64,000 nt of DNA from Kineococcus rubinsiae (GTDB lineage Bacteria; Actinomycetota; Actinomycetes; Actinomycetales; Kineococcaceae). Positions 16,640 through 25,567 of the stretch are shown one piece after another. The translations under genes and the position numbers were made by a program. The notes under the pieces are model-generated. The model worked only from the letters and a program-made list of their open reading frames with translations. It did not search any database and had not been told where the DNA came from. The stretch spans positions 1 through 64,000 of the forward strand of contig NZ_VWPY01000006.1 of the NCBI RefSeq assembly GCF_011839805.1, in the 5' to 3' direction. Within the stretch, counting starts at the first letter, position 1. Each line of letters starts with the position of its first letter.

Positions 16640-17398
16640 TCAGCGCGGGCGGCGGCCCCCGCCGGAACCGTGCCGGCGCATGCGCACGACGGCCACCATG
16701 GCCTCGGCGATGATCGCCTGCGACATCTTCGACGTGCCGTGGGTGCGCTCGGTGAAGAGGATCGGCACCTCCCGCACGACGGCCCCGCGCTCGATGGCGG
16801 CCAGGGTCGTCTGGATCTGGAAGGCGTACCCGGCGGCGGTCAGGGCGTCGAGGTCGAGCGAGGCCAGCAGCGTCGCCCGCCACGCCTTGAAGCCGCCGGT
16901 CAGGTCGGCGACGGGCGCCCGCAGGAGCATCCGCGCGTACGTGTTGGCGCCGCGCGAGAGGGCCTTGCGGTACCAGGGCCAGGCGTCGTCGAGGGCGCCG
17001 CCGGGGACGTAGCGCGCGCCCAGGACGAGGTCCGCACCGCCCTGCAGCGCAGCGAGCATGGGCTCCAGCGCCGTGACGGGGTGCGAGCCGTCGGCGTCCA
17101 TCTGCACGACGACGTCGTAGTCGCCCGACGCGACCGCCGCGGCGAAGCCGGCGCGGTAGGCGGCGCCGAGGCCGTCCTTGGTGGCGCGGGTGAGCAGCCG
17201 GACCCGGCCCTCGGGGTGGCGCTGCGCGACCTCGCGCACGACGTCGCCCGTGCCGTCGGGGGAGGAGTCGTCGACGACCAGGGCGTCCGGCGCCACCGGT
17301 GAGGCGAGCACCCGCTCGAGCATGCCGGCGATGTTCTCGGCCTCGTTGTAGGTCGGCAGGACGACGACGGTGCGGAGGGCGTTGGCCACAGGAGTCAC
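16640..17398 (-). CDS. Polyprenol monophosphomannose synthase (GT2)
   Basis: 252 residues, a family 2 glycosyltransferase of the dolichol-phosphate mannose synthase type. It would transfer mannose from GDP-mannose to polyprenyl phosphate on the inner membrane face, feeding protein O-mannosylation and lipoglycans in actinobacteria. VVVLPTYNEAENI, the acidic VVDDSSPDGTGD, QMDADGSHP and the GLGAAYRAGF block are characteristic. There is no acyltransferase (Lnt-like) domain as in the mycobacterial two-domain Ppm1. GTG 17398 or a GTG four codons later are both possible starts. Confidence 0.9.
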   Translation of the reverse strand: MTPVANALRTVVVLPTYNEAENIAGMLERVLASPVAPDALVVDDSSPDGTGDVVREVAQRHPEGRVRLLTRATKDGLGAAYRAGFAAAVASGDYDVVVQMDADGSHPVTALEPMLAALQGGADLVLGARYVPGGALDDAWPWYRKALSRGANTYARMLLRAPVADLTGGFKAWRATLLASLDLDALTAAGYAFQIQTTLAAIERGAVVREVPILFTERTHGTSKMSQAIIAEAMVAVVRMRRHGSGGGRRPR

Positions 17399-17483
17399 TC
17401 TTGCTGCTCGGGGGTCACCGGTGCACCGGCGGTCGGTCGCGGCACGCTACCCCAACGGGCTGTGCCGCAGCGCCCGCGGACGC

Positions 17484-17520
17484 CGCAGGGGCCGTCCCAC
17501 GACGTGGGACGGCCCCTGCG
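17484..17520 (-). terminator. Perfect hairpin terminator after the desaturase gene
   Basis: A perfect 17-bp stem with a 3-base loop (CGCAGGGGCCGTCCCAC / GAC / its complement) lies just past the 17547 end of the minus-strand desaturase gene. Confidence 0.85.
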
Positions 17521-17546
17521 GACGGGAGTGCCGGGCGGTGCGGAGC

Positions 17547-18641
17547 TCAGCGGCCGAGCTCGGCGCGCAGCGGGCACGTGAACGGGTTGCGGGCCGCCAG
17601 CCCGACCTTGTTCAGGTCGGCGATGATGTGGCGGTACGCGCCGAAGAACGTGGTCTGCGTGTACGGGATCTGGTGCTCCGCGCAGAACGCCGCGACGATC
17701 GGCTGCACCTTGCGCAGGTTCGGCCGGGGCATGCTCGGGAACAGGTGGTGCTCGATCTGGAAGTTGAGCCCGCCCATGACCAGGTCGATGCCGAACCCGC
17801 CGGAGATGTTGCGGGACATGGCGACCTGACGGTTGAGGAAGTTCGCCTTCACGCCCTTGGGCACGATCGGCATCCCCATGTGGTTGGGGGCGAACGCGCC
17901 ACCCATCGAGACGCCGAACACGGCCAGGTGCACGCCCACGAAGGCGGCGGTGACGGCGGGGCTCGTGAAGGTCAGCAGGAACCCGACGTACAGCGTCCAG
18001 TGCACGGCCATCATCGCGAGGTCCACGAAGCGGCGCTTGGGGGCCTTGCGGCCGAGCAGGGTGCGGAAGCTGTCGACGTGCAGGTTGGCGCCGGCGAGCA
18101 GCAGCAGCGGCGGGAAGAACCAGCCCTGGCGGCGGGTGAGGAAGGCGTGCAGGCCGCGACGGCCCTCGGCCGCCTCGGTGTGGAAGGACACGACGTCGCT
18201 CTCGATGTCGGTGTCGATGCCCTTCTGGTTGGGCGCCTGGTGGTGCTTGTTGTGCTTGCCCATCCACCAGCCGTAGCTGAGGCCCGCGACGAGGCAGGCG
18301 AAGACGCGCCCGGTCCACTCGTTGGCGCGGTGCGACGCCCAGATCTGGCGGTGCGCGCCGTCGTGGCCCAGGAAGGCGCCCTGCGTCATGACGAGGGCCA
18401 GGGCCCCGGCGAGCAGGAGCGTCCACCAGCTGTTCCCGAGGAGCACGACGCCCGTGACGATGCCCGCCAGCGCCAGCAGCGTGGTGCTGATGCGCACGGC
18501 GTAGAAGCCGCGGCGGCGCTGCATGAGGCCCGTCTCCTGGACCAGCGCGACGAGGTCCTTGTACCCGGCGACGGCGCGGTCGCGGGGGCGCGGCGGGACC
18601 GCGTCGCGGGGGACGGCGGGGTCGGACGTCAGCGTGGTCAC
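17547..18641 (-). CDS. Membrane fatty acid (acyl-CoA/acyl-lipid) desaturase
   Basis: 364 residues. Di-iron membrane desaturase with the three His boxes HDGAH (about 93), HNKHH (about 129) and QIEHHLFP (about 297), embedded among four or more TM segments. It introduces a double bond into a membrane fatty acyl chain, which typically helps at low temperature. The second and third boxes resemble the actinobacterial DesA3/front-end-like group. GTG start with AGGAGA upstream. It is monocistronic, bounded by a strong terminator. Confidence 0.9.
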   Translation of the reverse strand: MTTLTSDPAVPRDAVPPRPRDRAVAGYKDLVALVQETGLMQRRRGFYAVRISTTLLALAGIVTGVVLLGNSWWTLLLAGALALVMTQGAFLGHDGAHRQIWASHRANEWTGRVFACLVAGLSYGWWMGKHNKHHQAPNQKGIDTDIESDVVSFHTEAAEGRRGLHAFLTRRQGWFFPPLLLLAGANLHVDSFRTLLGRKAPKRRFVDLAMMAVHWTLYVGFLLTFTSPAVTAAFVGVHLAVFGVSMGGAFAPNHMGMPIVPKGVKANFLNRQVAMSRNISGGFGIDLVMGGLNFQIEHHLFPSMPRPNLRKVQPIVAAFCAEHQIPYTQTTFFGAYRHIIADLNKVGLAARNPFTCPLRAELGR

Positions 18642-18802
18642 GGTTCGTCTCCTGGTTGAACGATCGTGGCGGGGGAGGCCACCTGGCGGGTGCCGTCATC
18701 GGCTGACCCGGGGGCCTCCCTCAGGCTCGCACGCGGACCGCAGGGGGCACATGAGACCGCGGTACGGCCCGGCCGGCGGCCGGCGTACCTCCGGGGTCCG
18801 GG

Positions 18803-19570
18803 TCAGGCGCTCGCGCCCAGGAGGTTCTCGGCCAGGACGAGGGCGGCCACGAGGAGGACGAGGACGGCGAAGGCGCGGCGCAGCCGGGCCTCGGGCACGC
18901 GCGCGGCCAGCCGGGCCGCGACCAGCGAGCCCGCCACGGCGGCGGCCGTGAAGGCGACCGTCACGCCCGCGTCGACCTCCGCGTCGCCCGCGTGCGCCGC
19001 GAGCCCGGCCGCGGAGTTCAGCGCCACGACGACCAGGGAGGTCGCGACCGCGGTGGGGGCCGGCAGCCCGAGCAGGAGGACCAGGACGGGGACGACGAGG
19101 AAGCCGCCGCCGACGCCGAACAGCCCCGTGAGCAGCCCGACGCCGAGGCCCGCGGGCACGGCGCGCGGCAGCGTCCGCCGCCAGTCGAGGCTGCCGTCGG
19201 CGCGCACGCACGACGCCGTCCCGGCCCGCGCCGGGGTCAGCATCCGCACGCCCGCCACGACCATGACCGCGGCGAAGCCGACGAGCACCACCGAGGGGGC
19301 GAGCACCCGGTTCAGCGCCGCGCCCGCGAACGCCGGGGCGACGCCGGCCGCGGCCAGCAGCGCCGCGAGCCGCCACTGCACGAGCCGCCGGCGGGGCAGC
19401 ACCGCGGTCACCGAGGAGGTGCCGACGACGAGCAGGGAGGTCAGCACCGCCGAGGCGAGGGGGACGTCGGCGCCGTAGACCAGGGCGGGGACGGCGAGCA
19501 CCGAGCCTCCGCCGCCGAGCAGGCCCAGGACCAGGCCGATGCCGAGACCGAGCACCACGACGACGGCCAC
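18803..19570 (-). CDS. TSUP-family (TauE/SafE) membrane transporter
   Basis: 255 residues, about eight TM segments in two inverted halves. Each half starts with the glycine-rich family motif: GLLGGGGSVLAVPALVY at about 16-32 and LFGVGGGFLVVPVL around 150. These proteins export sulfite, sulfonates or other organic anions; the substrate cannot be read from sequence. A stand-alone gene on the minus strand, just before the divergent tRNA. Confidence 0.87.
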   Translation of the reverse strand: MAVVVVLGLGIGLVLGLLGGGGSVLAVPALVYGADVPLASAVLTSLLVVGTSSVTAVLPRRRLVQWRLAALLAAAGVAPAFAGAALNRVLAPSVVLVGFAAVMVVAGVRMLTPARAGTASCVRADGSLDWRRTLPRAVPAGLGVGLLTGLFGVGGGFLVVPVLVLLLGLPAPTAVATSLVVVALNSAAGLAAHAGDAEVDAGVTVAFTAAAVAGSLVAARLAARVPEARLRRAFAVLVLLVAALVLAENLLGASA

Positions 19571-19676
19571 GGGCCCAGTCTGCCGGGAGGCGTGCGCGCC
19601 CCGACCGCGCCGGGGTGAGCGGCACCCGGCGCGGAGGACGGGTCGCTATGGTCGTCGGGTCACCCGCGGGTGGCCG

Positions 19677-19769
19677 GGAGGGCTGTCTGAGCGGCCAAAA
19701 GAGGCGGTCTTGAAAACCGCTAGGGCGGTAATCATCCCGTCCTCGGGGGTTCGAATCCCTCGCCCTCCG
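19677..19769 (+). tRNA. tRNA-Ser (anticodon TGA)
   Basis: The acceptor arms GGAGGGC (19677-19683) and GCCCTCC (19762-19768) pair, with discriminator G19769. The anticodon stem-loop GCGGT-CTTGAAA-ACCGC gives anticodon TGA. A long variable arm and a GGTTCGAATCC T-loop confirm a class II serine tRNA. CCA is not encoded. Confidence 0.97.
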
Positions 19770-19788
19770 CCTCGTCCCCCGACCGGGC

Positions 19789-20352
19789 TCAGGGGTTCGC
19801 GCAGGCCGTGAGGCCGAGGGCCCGCAGCGCCATGCCGAGCTCGACGTCGCGCACCGTCCCCGCGCGGGCGGCGGCGGAGTGGGCGCCCCAGCCGCCCACG
19901 GCGACGGTGTGCACCTCGAGGTCGATCGACGCGGCGCGGGCGTCCAGCGCGGCGAGGAGGTCGTCGACGGCGGGCCGGGTGTGCGGAGGCACCTCGAGCA
20001 GGCGCACCTCCGCGGCGAGCTCCCGCAGCGCGTGCGCGTAGCCGGTCCAGAAGGGCACCTGGACGATCGGGCCGACGTCGCCCTGCGGCACGACCGCGTA
20101 GGGCTGCAGCAGGGCGTCGCAGCGCGTCGCGACGCCCCGCAGGCCCTGCGCCCCGGCGGTCGCGGGCGGGTCCTGCGGGGAGGCCGTGGCGGGGGCGAGC
20201 CCCAGCGCGGCACCGGCGACGACGAGGAGCAGCGCGCCGAGAGCCAGGTGTTCGCGGGCCCGTCGTCGGCCGGGCGGAGTGCGGCGGCCGAGGACGGCGA
20301 CGCCGGCGCACAGGACGCCGAGGGTCACGAGGACGACCGCCGAGACCTCCAC
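19789..20352 (-). CDS. Hypothetical membrane-anchored protein
   Basis: 187 residues from GTG 20352 (AGGGGGT upstream). Two hydrophobic segments occupy about 5-20 and 36-52; the rest, about 60-187, is an extracytoplasmic helical domain with Cys78 and Cys184. I do not recognise a family. It ends 20 bases past the tRNA-Ser. Confidence 0.65.
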   Translation of the reverse strand: MEVSAVVLVTLGVLCAGVAVLGRRTPPGRRRAREHLALGALLLVVAGAALGLAPATASPQDPPATAGAQGLRGVATRCDALLQPYAVVPQGDVGPIVQVPFWTGYAHALRELAAEVRLLEVPPHTRPAVDDLLAALDARAASIDLEVHTVAVGGWGAHSAAARAGTVRDVELGMALRALGLTACANP

Positions 20353-20592
20353 GTGACCCCCTGGCCTCGTCGTCGGACGGGACGAGTCGGTGGCCGAGCG
20401 GTCCCGGGGCCGGTCGGCGGGTACCGCGGGCGCTCGCGGAGCGCAGCGGCGGGGCAGCGCGGGAGGCGCTGTCGGCGGGCCGGAACCAGCCCCCGGCGGG
20501 GGAGGGAACGCTACCGCCGCGTCCCGTCCCGCGCCCCCCGGAACCGAGCCTGCGGAACCGTGCTCGCGGAACCGTGCTTGCGGGAGGGCGGG

Positions 20593-20889
20593 TCAGAGCA
20601 GCGCGCGCACGCCGTCGAGGTAGTCGGTGAGGACGCCGGGCTGCGCGTGCAGGACGACGCGGCGGCCGCCGTCCTGCCGGACGAGCGCCGCGGTGTCGAC
20701 GCCCACGCCGTAGAGCATGAGGCCCACGGCCATCGGCTCGGGGATGAGGTCACCCGGGGCGAGGTGGAGCGCGTCAGCGCGGTCGCGGTCGCTCAGGTCG
20801 AACCACCAGTGGTCGAGCGCGTCGCGCTCCACGGCGGCGGCGACGGCGGCGTGCCGGCCTCCGGTCGGCCTCGTCAGAGGTGCGGGCAT
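20593..20889 (-). CDS. Small hypothetical protein, 98 residues
   Basis: ATG 20889 preceded by GAGGAG. A short soluble protein containing DALDHWWFDLSDRDRADAL and ending GVLTDYLDGVRALL. No family recognised. It lies directly downstream of the lactone oxidase gene's 3' end on the same strand, 55 bases away. Confidence 0.6.
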   Translation of the reverse strand: MPAPLTRPTGGRHAAVAAAVERDALDHWWFDLSDRDRADALHLAPGDLIPEPMAVGLMLYGVGVDTAALVRQDGGRRVVLHAQPGVLTDYLDGVRALL

Positions 20890-20944
20890 GTATCGCTCCT
20901 CGGTGTCACTCTCAGTTGTGAATGATGCACCCATTGTGCCTCGA

Positions 20945-22348
20945 TCACGCCCGCTGTGGCACATCGCGGCGCCGGCCGGGCAGCGTGTCGCCGCACGACC
21001 CGCCGGGACGGGCAGATCGCCCACCTCCCGCCGCCGTCGCTGGACGACCCAGGACGCGGTCCAGGTGGCCGCTGGCGAAGGTCCCGGCCGGGTCCACGGC
21101 CTCCCGCACGCGCTGCGCGTCGGCGAAGCGCGGGTACAGGGGAGCCAGGTCCCGCGCCGTGCGGGTGTGCAGCTTGCCCCAGTGCGGTCGGCCCTGCGCG
21201 GCGACGAGGACCTCCTCGACACCCGTCAGGTAGTCCACGAAGGGCGCGCCCGCGACCTGCTGGACCGAGAGCCAGGCCGTCGCCCGGCCGTGGCCGGGGG
21301 ACAGCCACGCGTCCTCGGGCGCGGACACGCGGGCCTCCAGCGGGAACGGCAGCCGCCAGCCGCGGAGGTCGATGAGCCGCCGCACCTCGCGCAGGACCTC
21401 GGGCAGGTCGGCGCGCGGCAGCGCGTACTCCATCTCCCGGAAGCGCACCCGGCGCCGCGAGGTGAACACGCCGTGCGAGAGGTCGGTGTAGCGGCGCCGG
21501 GACACCGCCCGGGTCGAGAGCCGGTTGATGGTGGGGACGAGGCCCGGCAGCAGCGTCCCGGCCGCGCAGGTCGCCGCGAAGAGCCCGTTGGCGACGACCT
21601 CGTCGTCCAGGAGGGCGCGCCAGCGGGGCAGCGGCTCGGCGCCGGCGCTCAGCGGGCGGCGGGTGTTCTCCTTCACCATCGCCGCGCCGGTGTGCGGGAA
21701 CCAGTAGAACTCGACGTGGTCGGTCGCGGTCATCCGCTGCTCGAAGCCGTCCAGCACGGCGTCCAGCGGCTCGAGGTGCTCGTCGGCGGCCAGCAGGAAG
21801 GCCGGCGGGCAGTGCAGCAGGACCTCGGTGACGACCCCGTAGGCCCCGAGCCCGACCAGCGCCGCCGCGAACAGCTCGGGGCGCTCCCGCGGCGAGCACG
21901 TCGCGACCGAGCCGTCGGCCAGCACCATCCGCAGCGCCCGCACCCCGCCGGCGAGCGACGGGTGGGCGGCGCCCGTGCCGTGGGTCCCGGTCGCGAGCGC
22001 CCCGGCCAGCGTCTGGCGGTCGATGTCCCCGAGGTTGGCCACCGCGAGGCCGTGCCGCAGCAGCGCTGCGGACAGGGCGTCCAGGCGGGTGCCGGCCCCG
22101 ACGGCGACGAGACCGCGCGCGAGGTCGACCGGGCGCACGGCGTCCAGGTGCGTCAGGCGCAGGCAGACGTCGTCGCCCGCGGCCACGGGGCTGCCCGAGT
22201 GCCCGGAGCCCAGCGGCCGGACCGTGCGCCCGGTGGCCGCCGCGCGGGCGACGACCGCCGCGACCTCCGCCTCGTCGCGGGGGACCGCCACCGTCGCGGG
22301 AGCCGCCTCGACGGTCCGGCTCCAGTTCCGCCAGCGGGTTCCCGTCAC
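20945..22348 (-). CDS. FAD-linked sugar-1,4-lactone oxidase
   Basis: 467 residues from GTG 22348. VAO-type flavoprotein: the FAD-binding domain spans about 10-175 with RPLGSGHSG and GTHGTG. The C-terminal ALO domain has the diagnostic PHWGK motif near 415. Members oxidise L-gulono- or D-arabinono-1,4-lactone or related alditols. Start chosen because homologues begin close to TRWRNWSR and upstream residues look unrelated. A GGAGAG lies close to the start. It is divergent from the small membrane gene at 22483. Confidence 0.88.
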   Translation of the reverse strand: MTGTRWRNWSRTVEAAPATVAVPRDEAEVAAVVARAAATGRTVRPLGSGHSGSPVAAGDDVCLRLTHLDAVRPVDLARGLVAVGAGTRLDALSAALLRHGLAVANLGDIDRQTLAGALATGTHGTGAAHPSLAGGVRALRMVLADGSVATCSPRERPELFAAALVGLGAYGVVTEVLLHCPPAFLLAADEHLEPLDAVLDGFEQRMTATDHVEFYWFPHTGAAMVKENTRRPLSAGAEPLPRWRALLDDEVVANGLFAATCAAGTLLPGLVPTINRLSTRAVSRRRYTDLSHGVFTSRRRVRFREMEYALPRADLPEVLREVRRLIDLRGWRLPFPLEARVSAPEDAWLSPGHGRATAWLSVQQVAGAPFVDYLTGVEEVLVAAQGRPHWGKLHTRTARDLAPLYPRFADAQRVREAVDPAGTFASGHLDRVLGRPATAAGGGRSARPGGSCGDTLPGRRRDVPQRA

Positions 22349-22482
22349 CTCTCCAGTGTGAGTGACGAGGCGGCTGCAGCCGGTGACCCGGGGTCGGGCC
22401 ACCCGGTCGGCCCAGGCCGGGAGCAGCCCCGTCCCGTCCTACGATGGGCCTCCCAGCAGCAGCAGATCGCAGGAGGTGCGCC

Positions 22483-22860
22483 GTGGCCGTCGTCGGCCCA
22501 GAACTGCCTCCCCAGCGGCGGGCGCGCGCGGTCCGGGCCTTCCGCGCCCTGCCCGCGGAGGACCGTCGCGAGGTCCTCGGCCTCGCCCGCCAGGGCCGCC
22601 GGCACCCCGACGAGCGCGTCGCGGCGGTGGCCTGGTGGTACGCGGCCGCGGTGCTGCAGCCCCGCTGGTACAACCGGGTCCCGGTGGTCGTCGCGCCGCT
22701 GCTCGCCCTCGCCCTCGTCGTCGTGGCCTTCGCCCTCGACGCCTGGCCGCTCGCGCTGCTGGGCCTCGTGGTCCTGTTCGCGGGCGCCGCCCTCGCTTGG
22801 CAGCGCGCCGCGACCGTGCCGGTGCTGCGCCTCATGCGTCCCGTCGACGCCGCTGACTGA
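22483..22860 (+). CDS. Small membrane protein, 125 residues
   Basis: GTG 22483 with a perfect AGGAGG at 22471-22476. The N-terminal 50 residues are basic and helical; two adjacent TM segments lie at about 65-105, then a short tail. Family not recognised. It lies 54 bases upstream of the GGDEF gene, so the two may be co-transcribed. Confidence 0.65.
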   Translation: MAVVGPELPPQRRARAVRAFRALPAEDRREVLGLARQGRRHPDERVAAVAWWYAAAVLQPRWYNRVPVVVAPLLALALVVVAFALDAWPLALLGLVVLFAGAALAWQRAATVPVLRLMRPVDAAD

Positions 22861-22914
22861 CCTGAGCGGGTCGCGGACCCTGCAGTCGGGGCCCCGACGT
22901 GCCGATCGAACGTC

Positions 22915-24474
22915 ATGGACCCGGCGGTGACGGCTCGCCACGCGCGCCTCCCGCGCGTCCCGGCGCTGCCGGTGCGCGTTGCCGTGCTCCTCGCGGCCCT
23001 CCTCGCCACCTGGTGCGCCGCGCAGCTCGCGGCGGGCGACCCGGTCCTGGCGAGCGCGGTCGTGGGCGGCGCCGAGGCCGTCGTCCCGCTGGTCGCGGGT
23101 GTGACCATGCTGCGGGCGCGGACCCGCGCGGGCACCCCGCGGTGGATGCGGGCGGTGTGGGCGCTCATGGGCGCGGCCTGCCTCTGGTGGTCCGCCGGGC
23201 AGACCGTCTACGCGGCCGGCGACGCCTTCGGCCTGCTGCCGGAGACCGTCCCCGGGCCCTACGACGTCGGGTTCCTGCTCTACACGGCCCTCTCGCTCAC
23301 CGCCGCCACCCTCTACGCGGGGCGGACCTCGCGGCGCTTCCTCAGCCTGCGCGCGCTGCTGGACGGGATGCTGCTCGCGGGCAGCCTGTTCTCCGTCGTC
23401 TGGGTCGCCTGGCTCGCCCACACCACCTCCGACCGGGGCGACTCGCTGGTCGCGCTGCTCCTGCCGCTGGCCTACCCCGTGGGCGACGTCGTCGTCGTGA
23501 GCGTCCTGGCGCTGACGATGCTGCGCACCGGGGTCCGGCGCGCGGCCCTGCTGCTGCTGCTCGCCAACGCCGTCATGGCCGTGGCGGACTCGACGTACCT
23601 CGTGGGCGTCGCCCAGGACGTCTTCGCGACCGGCGGCATCAGCGACTACCTGTGGATGCTGGCCTTCGGGCTGGGGACGCTCGCCGCGATGGAACCGGTC
23701 GGCCGCGCCTTCCCCGTGCTGGAGGCGACCCGCGCCGACGCGGCCGTCGCCCTGCCGTACCTGACCCTGCTGCCGGCCGCCGCCGCCGGCATCGTCCGCC
23801 TGTGGTCCACCCCCGACCGCGTCGCGCTCCTGACGCTCGGGGGTCTCGTCGCGCTCGCCCTGGCCCGGCAGTTCGTCGTGCTGCGCGACAACCGGACGCT
23901 GCTCGGCGTCAACGAGGCCCAGCGCGAGCAGCTGACGCGGATGGCGCACACCGACCTGCTGACGGGCCTGGCCAACCGCCGGCTGTTCACCGAGCAGCTG
24001 ACCGCCGCGGCCGCCACGGCCCAGCGGCAGCGGACCTCCCTGACCGTCGCCTTCGTCGACCTCGACCGGTTCAAGGTCGTCAACGACACCCTCGGCCACG
24101 CGGCCGGCGACGAGCTCCTGCGCTCGGTCGCCGAGCGCCTCGTGGCCTGCGTGCGCGCCGGCGACTGCGCCTCGCGCTGGGGCGGGGACGAGTTCGCGTT
24201 CCTCGTCACCGACCCCGGGGTCGAGGCCGGCGCCGTCGTCGAGCGGCTGCGCGCCGCCATCGCGGCGCCGTTCTCCCTCGGCGGGACCGTGGTCAACGCC
24301 TCCGCGAGCATCGGCGCCGTCAGCGAGGTGCCCCTGCCGGGGCGCCCCGTCGAGCAGGTCGTCGACGCCCTGCTGGCCGCGGCCGACGCGGAGATGTACG
24401 TGGTCAAGCGCGCGGCGCCCGCCCCGGCGCGCGCCGCGGACGCGCTCGCGCTGGACGGCGTCGACCGCACCTGA
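22915..24474 (+). CDS. Membrane diguanylate cyclase (GGDEF)
   Basis: 519 residues. About nine TM segments fill residues 20-320, forming a membrane sensor region. The GGDEF domain spans about 340-500: LTGLANRRLF, FVDLDRFKVVND and RWGGDEF (about 421-427). RAGD lies exactly five residues before GGDEF, a classic RxxD inhibitory I-site, so product feedback is likely. It makes c-di-GMP from two GTP. The start at ATG 22915 has no strong ribosome site; an internal GTG three codons later is an alternative. Confidence 0.9.
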   Translation: MDPAVTARHARLPRVPALPVRVAVLLAALLATWCAAQLAAGDPVLASAVVGGAEAVVPLVAGVTMLRARTRAGTPRWMRAVWALMGAACLWWSAGQTVYAAGDAFGLLPETVPGPYDVGFLLYTALSLTAATLYAGRTSRRFLSLRALLDGMLLAGSLFSVVWVAWLAHTTSDRGDSLVALLLPLAYPVGDVVVVSVLALTMLRTGVRRAALLLLLANAVMAVADSTYLVGVAQDVFATGGISDYLWMLAFGLGTLAAMEPVGRAFPVLEATRADAAVALPYLTLLPAAAAGIVRLWSTPDRVALLTLGGLVALALARQFVVLRDNRTLLGVNEAQREQLTRMAHTDLLTGLANRRLFTEQLTAAAATAQRQRTSLTVAFVDLDRFKVVNDTLGHAAGDELLRSVAERLVACVRAGDCASRWGGDEFAFLVTDPGVEAGAVVERLRAAIAAPFSLGGTVVNASASIGAVSEVPLPGRPVEQVVDALLAAADAEMYVVKRAAPAPARAADALALDGVDRT

Positions 24475-24523
24475 GCCCCGGGCGCGCGGGCGGGCGGCGG
24501 CGGTGGGCTGCGAGGGTGGCCCG

Positions 24524-25561
24524 ATGAGCGCCGATGACCTGTCGCCCGCCGTCCTGTCGCCTTCCTCCGTGCTGGCCGCCGCCGCGGCGGTCGCCGCCGA
24601 GGACGAGGAGCGCGCCGGGGTGGCGATGTTCCTCGCCGTCGGCCCGGTGCAGGCTGCCGCTGAGCAGGCGGGCGGCGCGTCGGCCGACGACGCCCGGCTC
24701 GGGGCGGAGGTCGCGGCCGTCTGGGAGGTGCTGGCGGCCGCCGACCCGGAGGTGACCGCGCAGGACGCCCTGGCCGTGCTCGCCGACCTGCGGCTGCGGC
24801 CCTCGCCCGCACCCGTCCCCGCCGTCGCCCCCGCCCGCCTCGCCGCGTGGCGCCCCGCGGGCACCGCCGTCCCCCCGCGGGCCGAGCGCGACGCCGAGGC
24901 CGTCGCGGTCGCCGACGCGCTGGCCGGCGGCCGGCTGCTGCGGGTGGTCAACTTCCACGACACCCCCGTCTCGCGGCGGGCGGAGCTCGCGGCCGAGTTC
25001 GCCTGGTACGCCGAGCGGTTCGACCCGGTGAGCGCCGCGGACGTCCACGCGTTCCTGGACACCGGCCGGTGGGGCAGCGACCGGCCTGGTCTCGTCCCCG
25101 CGTTCTACGACGGGTTCGCGAGCGCCGCGCGGGTCGCGGTGCCGCTGTGCGAGGAGTTCGGGTTCACGGGCTGGTTCTACCCGCCGACGGAGTTCCTCGA
25201 CGTCCCGGCGGACGGGCAGCGCGCCTTCGCCGAGCGCCACGACTACGGCGTCCTGGACGCCGATCCCGGCGGGCGGCTGGCGATGACCTGGGACGAGCTG
25301 GCCGACCTCGCCACCCGCCACGAGGTGTGCGGGCACACGGCGACGCACGCACCCTCGGCGGCCGTCGCGTCGGCCGCCGAGGTCGAGCGGGAGGTCCTCG
25401 CACCGCTGGCCCGCCTGCGCGAGGTCACGGGCCGGACCCCGGCGAGCTGGGCCTGGCTGGGCGGCACCCCGCACGATCCGGCCCGGCCGGGGGACCGGGC
25501 CGTGGCCGGGGCGGGCGTCCGGCTCGTCACGTCGAACGCGGCGCTGCAGCGGCTCGGGTGA
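24524..25561 (+). CDS. Divergent polysaccharide deacetylase (NodB-like) protein
   Basis: 345 residues from ATG 24524. The N-terminal 110 residues are Ala-rich and unfamiliar. A NodB-like domain spans about 125-340: FYDGF replaces the usual TFDDG, so the second Asp (metal) is kept but the first Asp (base) is Tyr. The metal motif HTATH follows near 270, then SWAWLGG. The zinc site seems intact while the catalytic base differs, so activity is uncertain. It converges on the sugar ABC transporter, whose genes end 7 bases away, suggesting a carbohydrate link. Confidence 0.72.
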   Translation: MSADDLSPAVLSPSSVLAAAAAVAAEDEERAGVAMFLAVGPVQAAAEQAGGASADDARLGAEVAAVWEVLAAADPEVTAQDALAVLADLRLRPSPAPVPAVAPARLAAWRPAGTAVPPRAERDAEAVAVADALAGGRLLRVVNFHDTPVSRRAELAAEFAWYAERFDPVSAADVHAFLDTGRWGSDRPGLVPAFYDGFASAARVAVPLCEEFGFTGWFYPPTEFLDVPADGQRAFAERHDYGVLDADPGGRLAMTWDELADLATRHEVCGHTATHAPSAAVASAAEVEREVLAPLARLREVTGRTPASWAWLGGTPHDPARPGDRAVAGAGVRLVTSNAALQRLG

Positions 25562-25567
25562 GGGCGC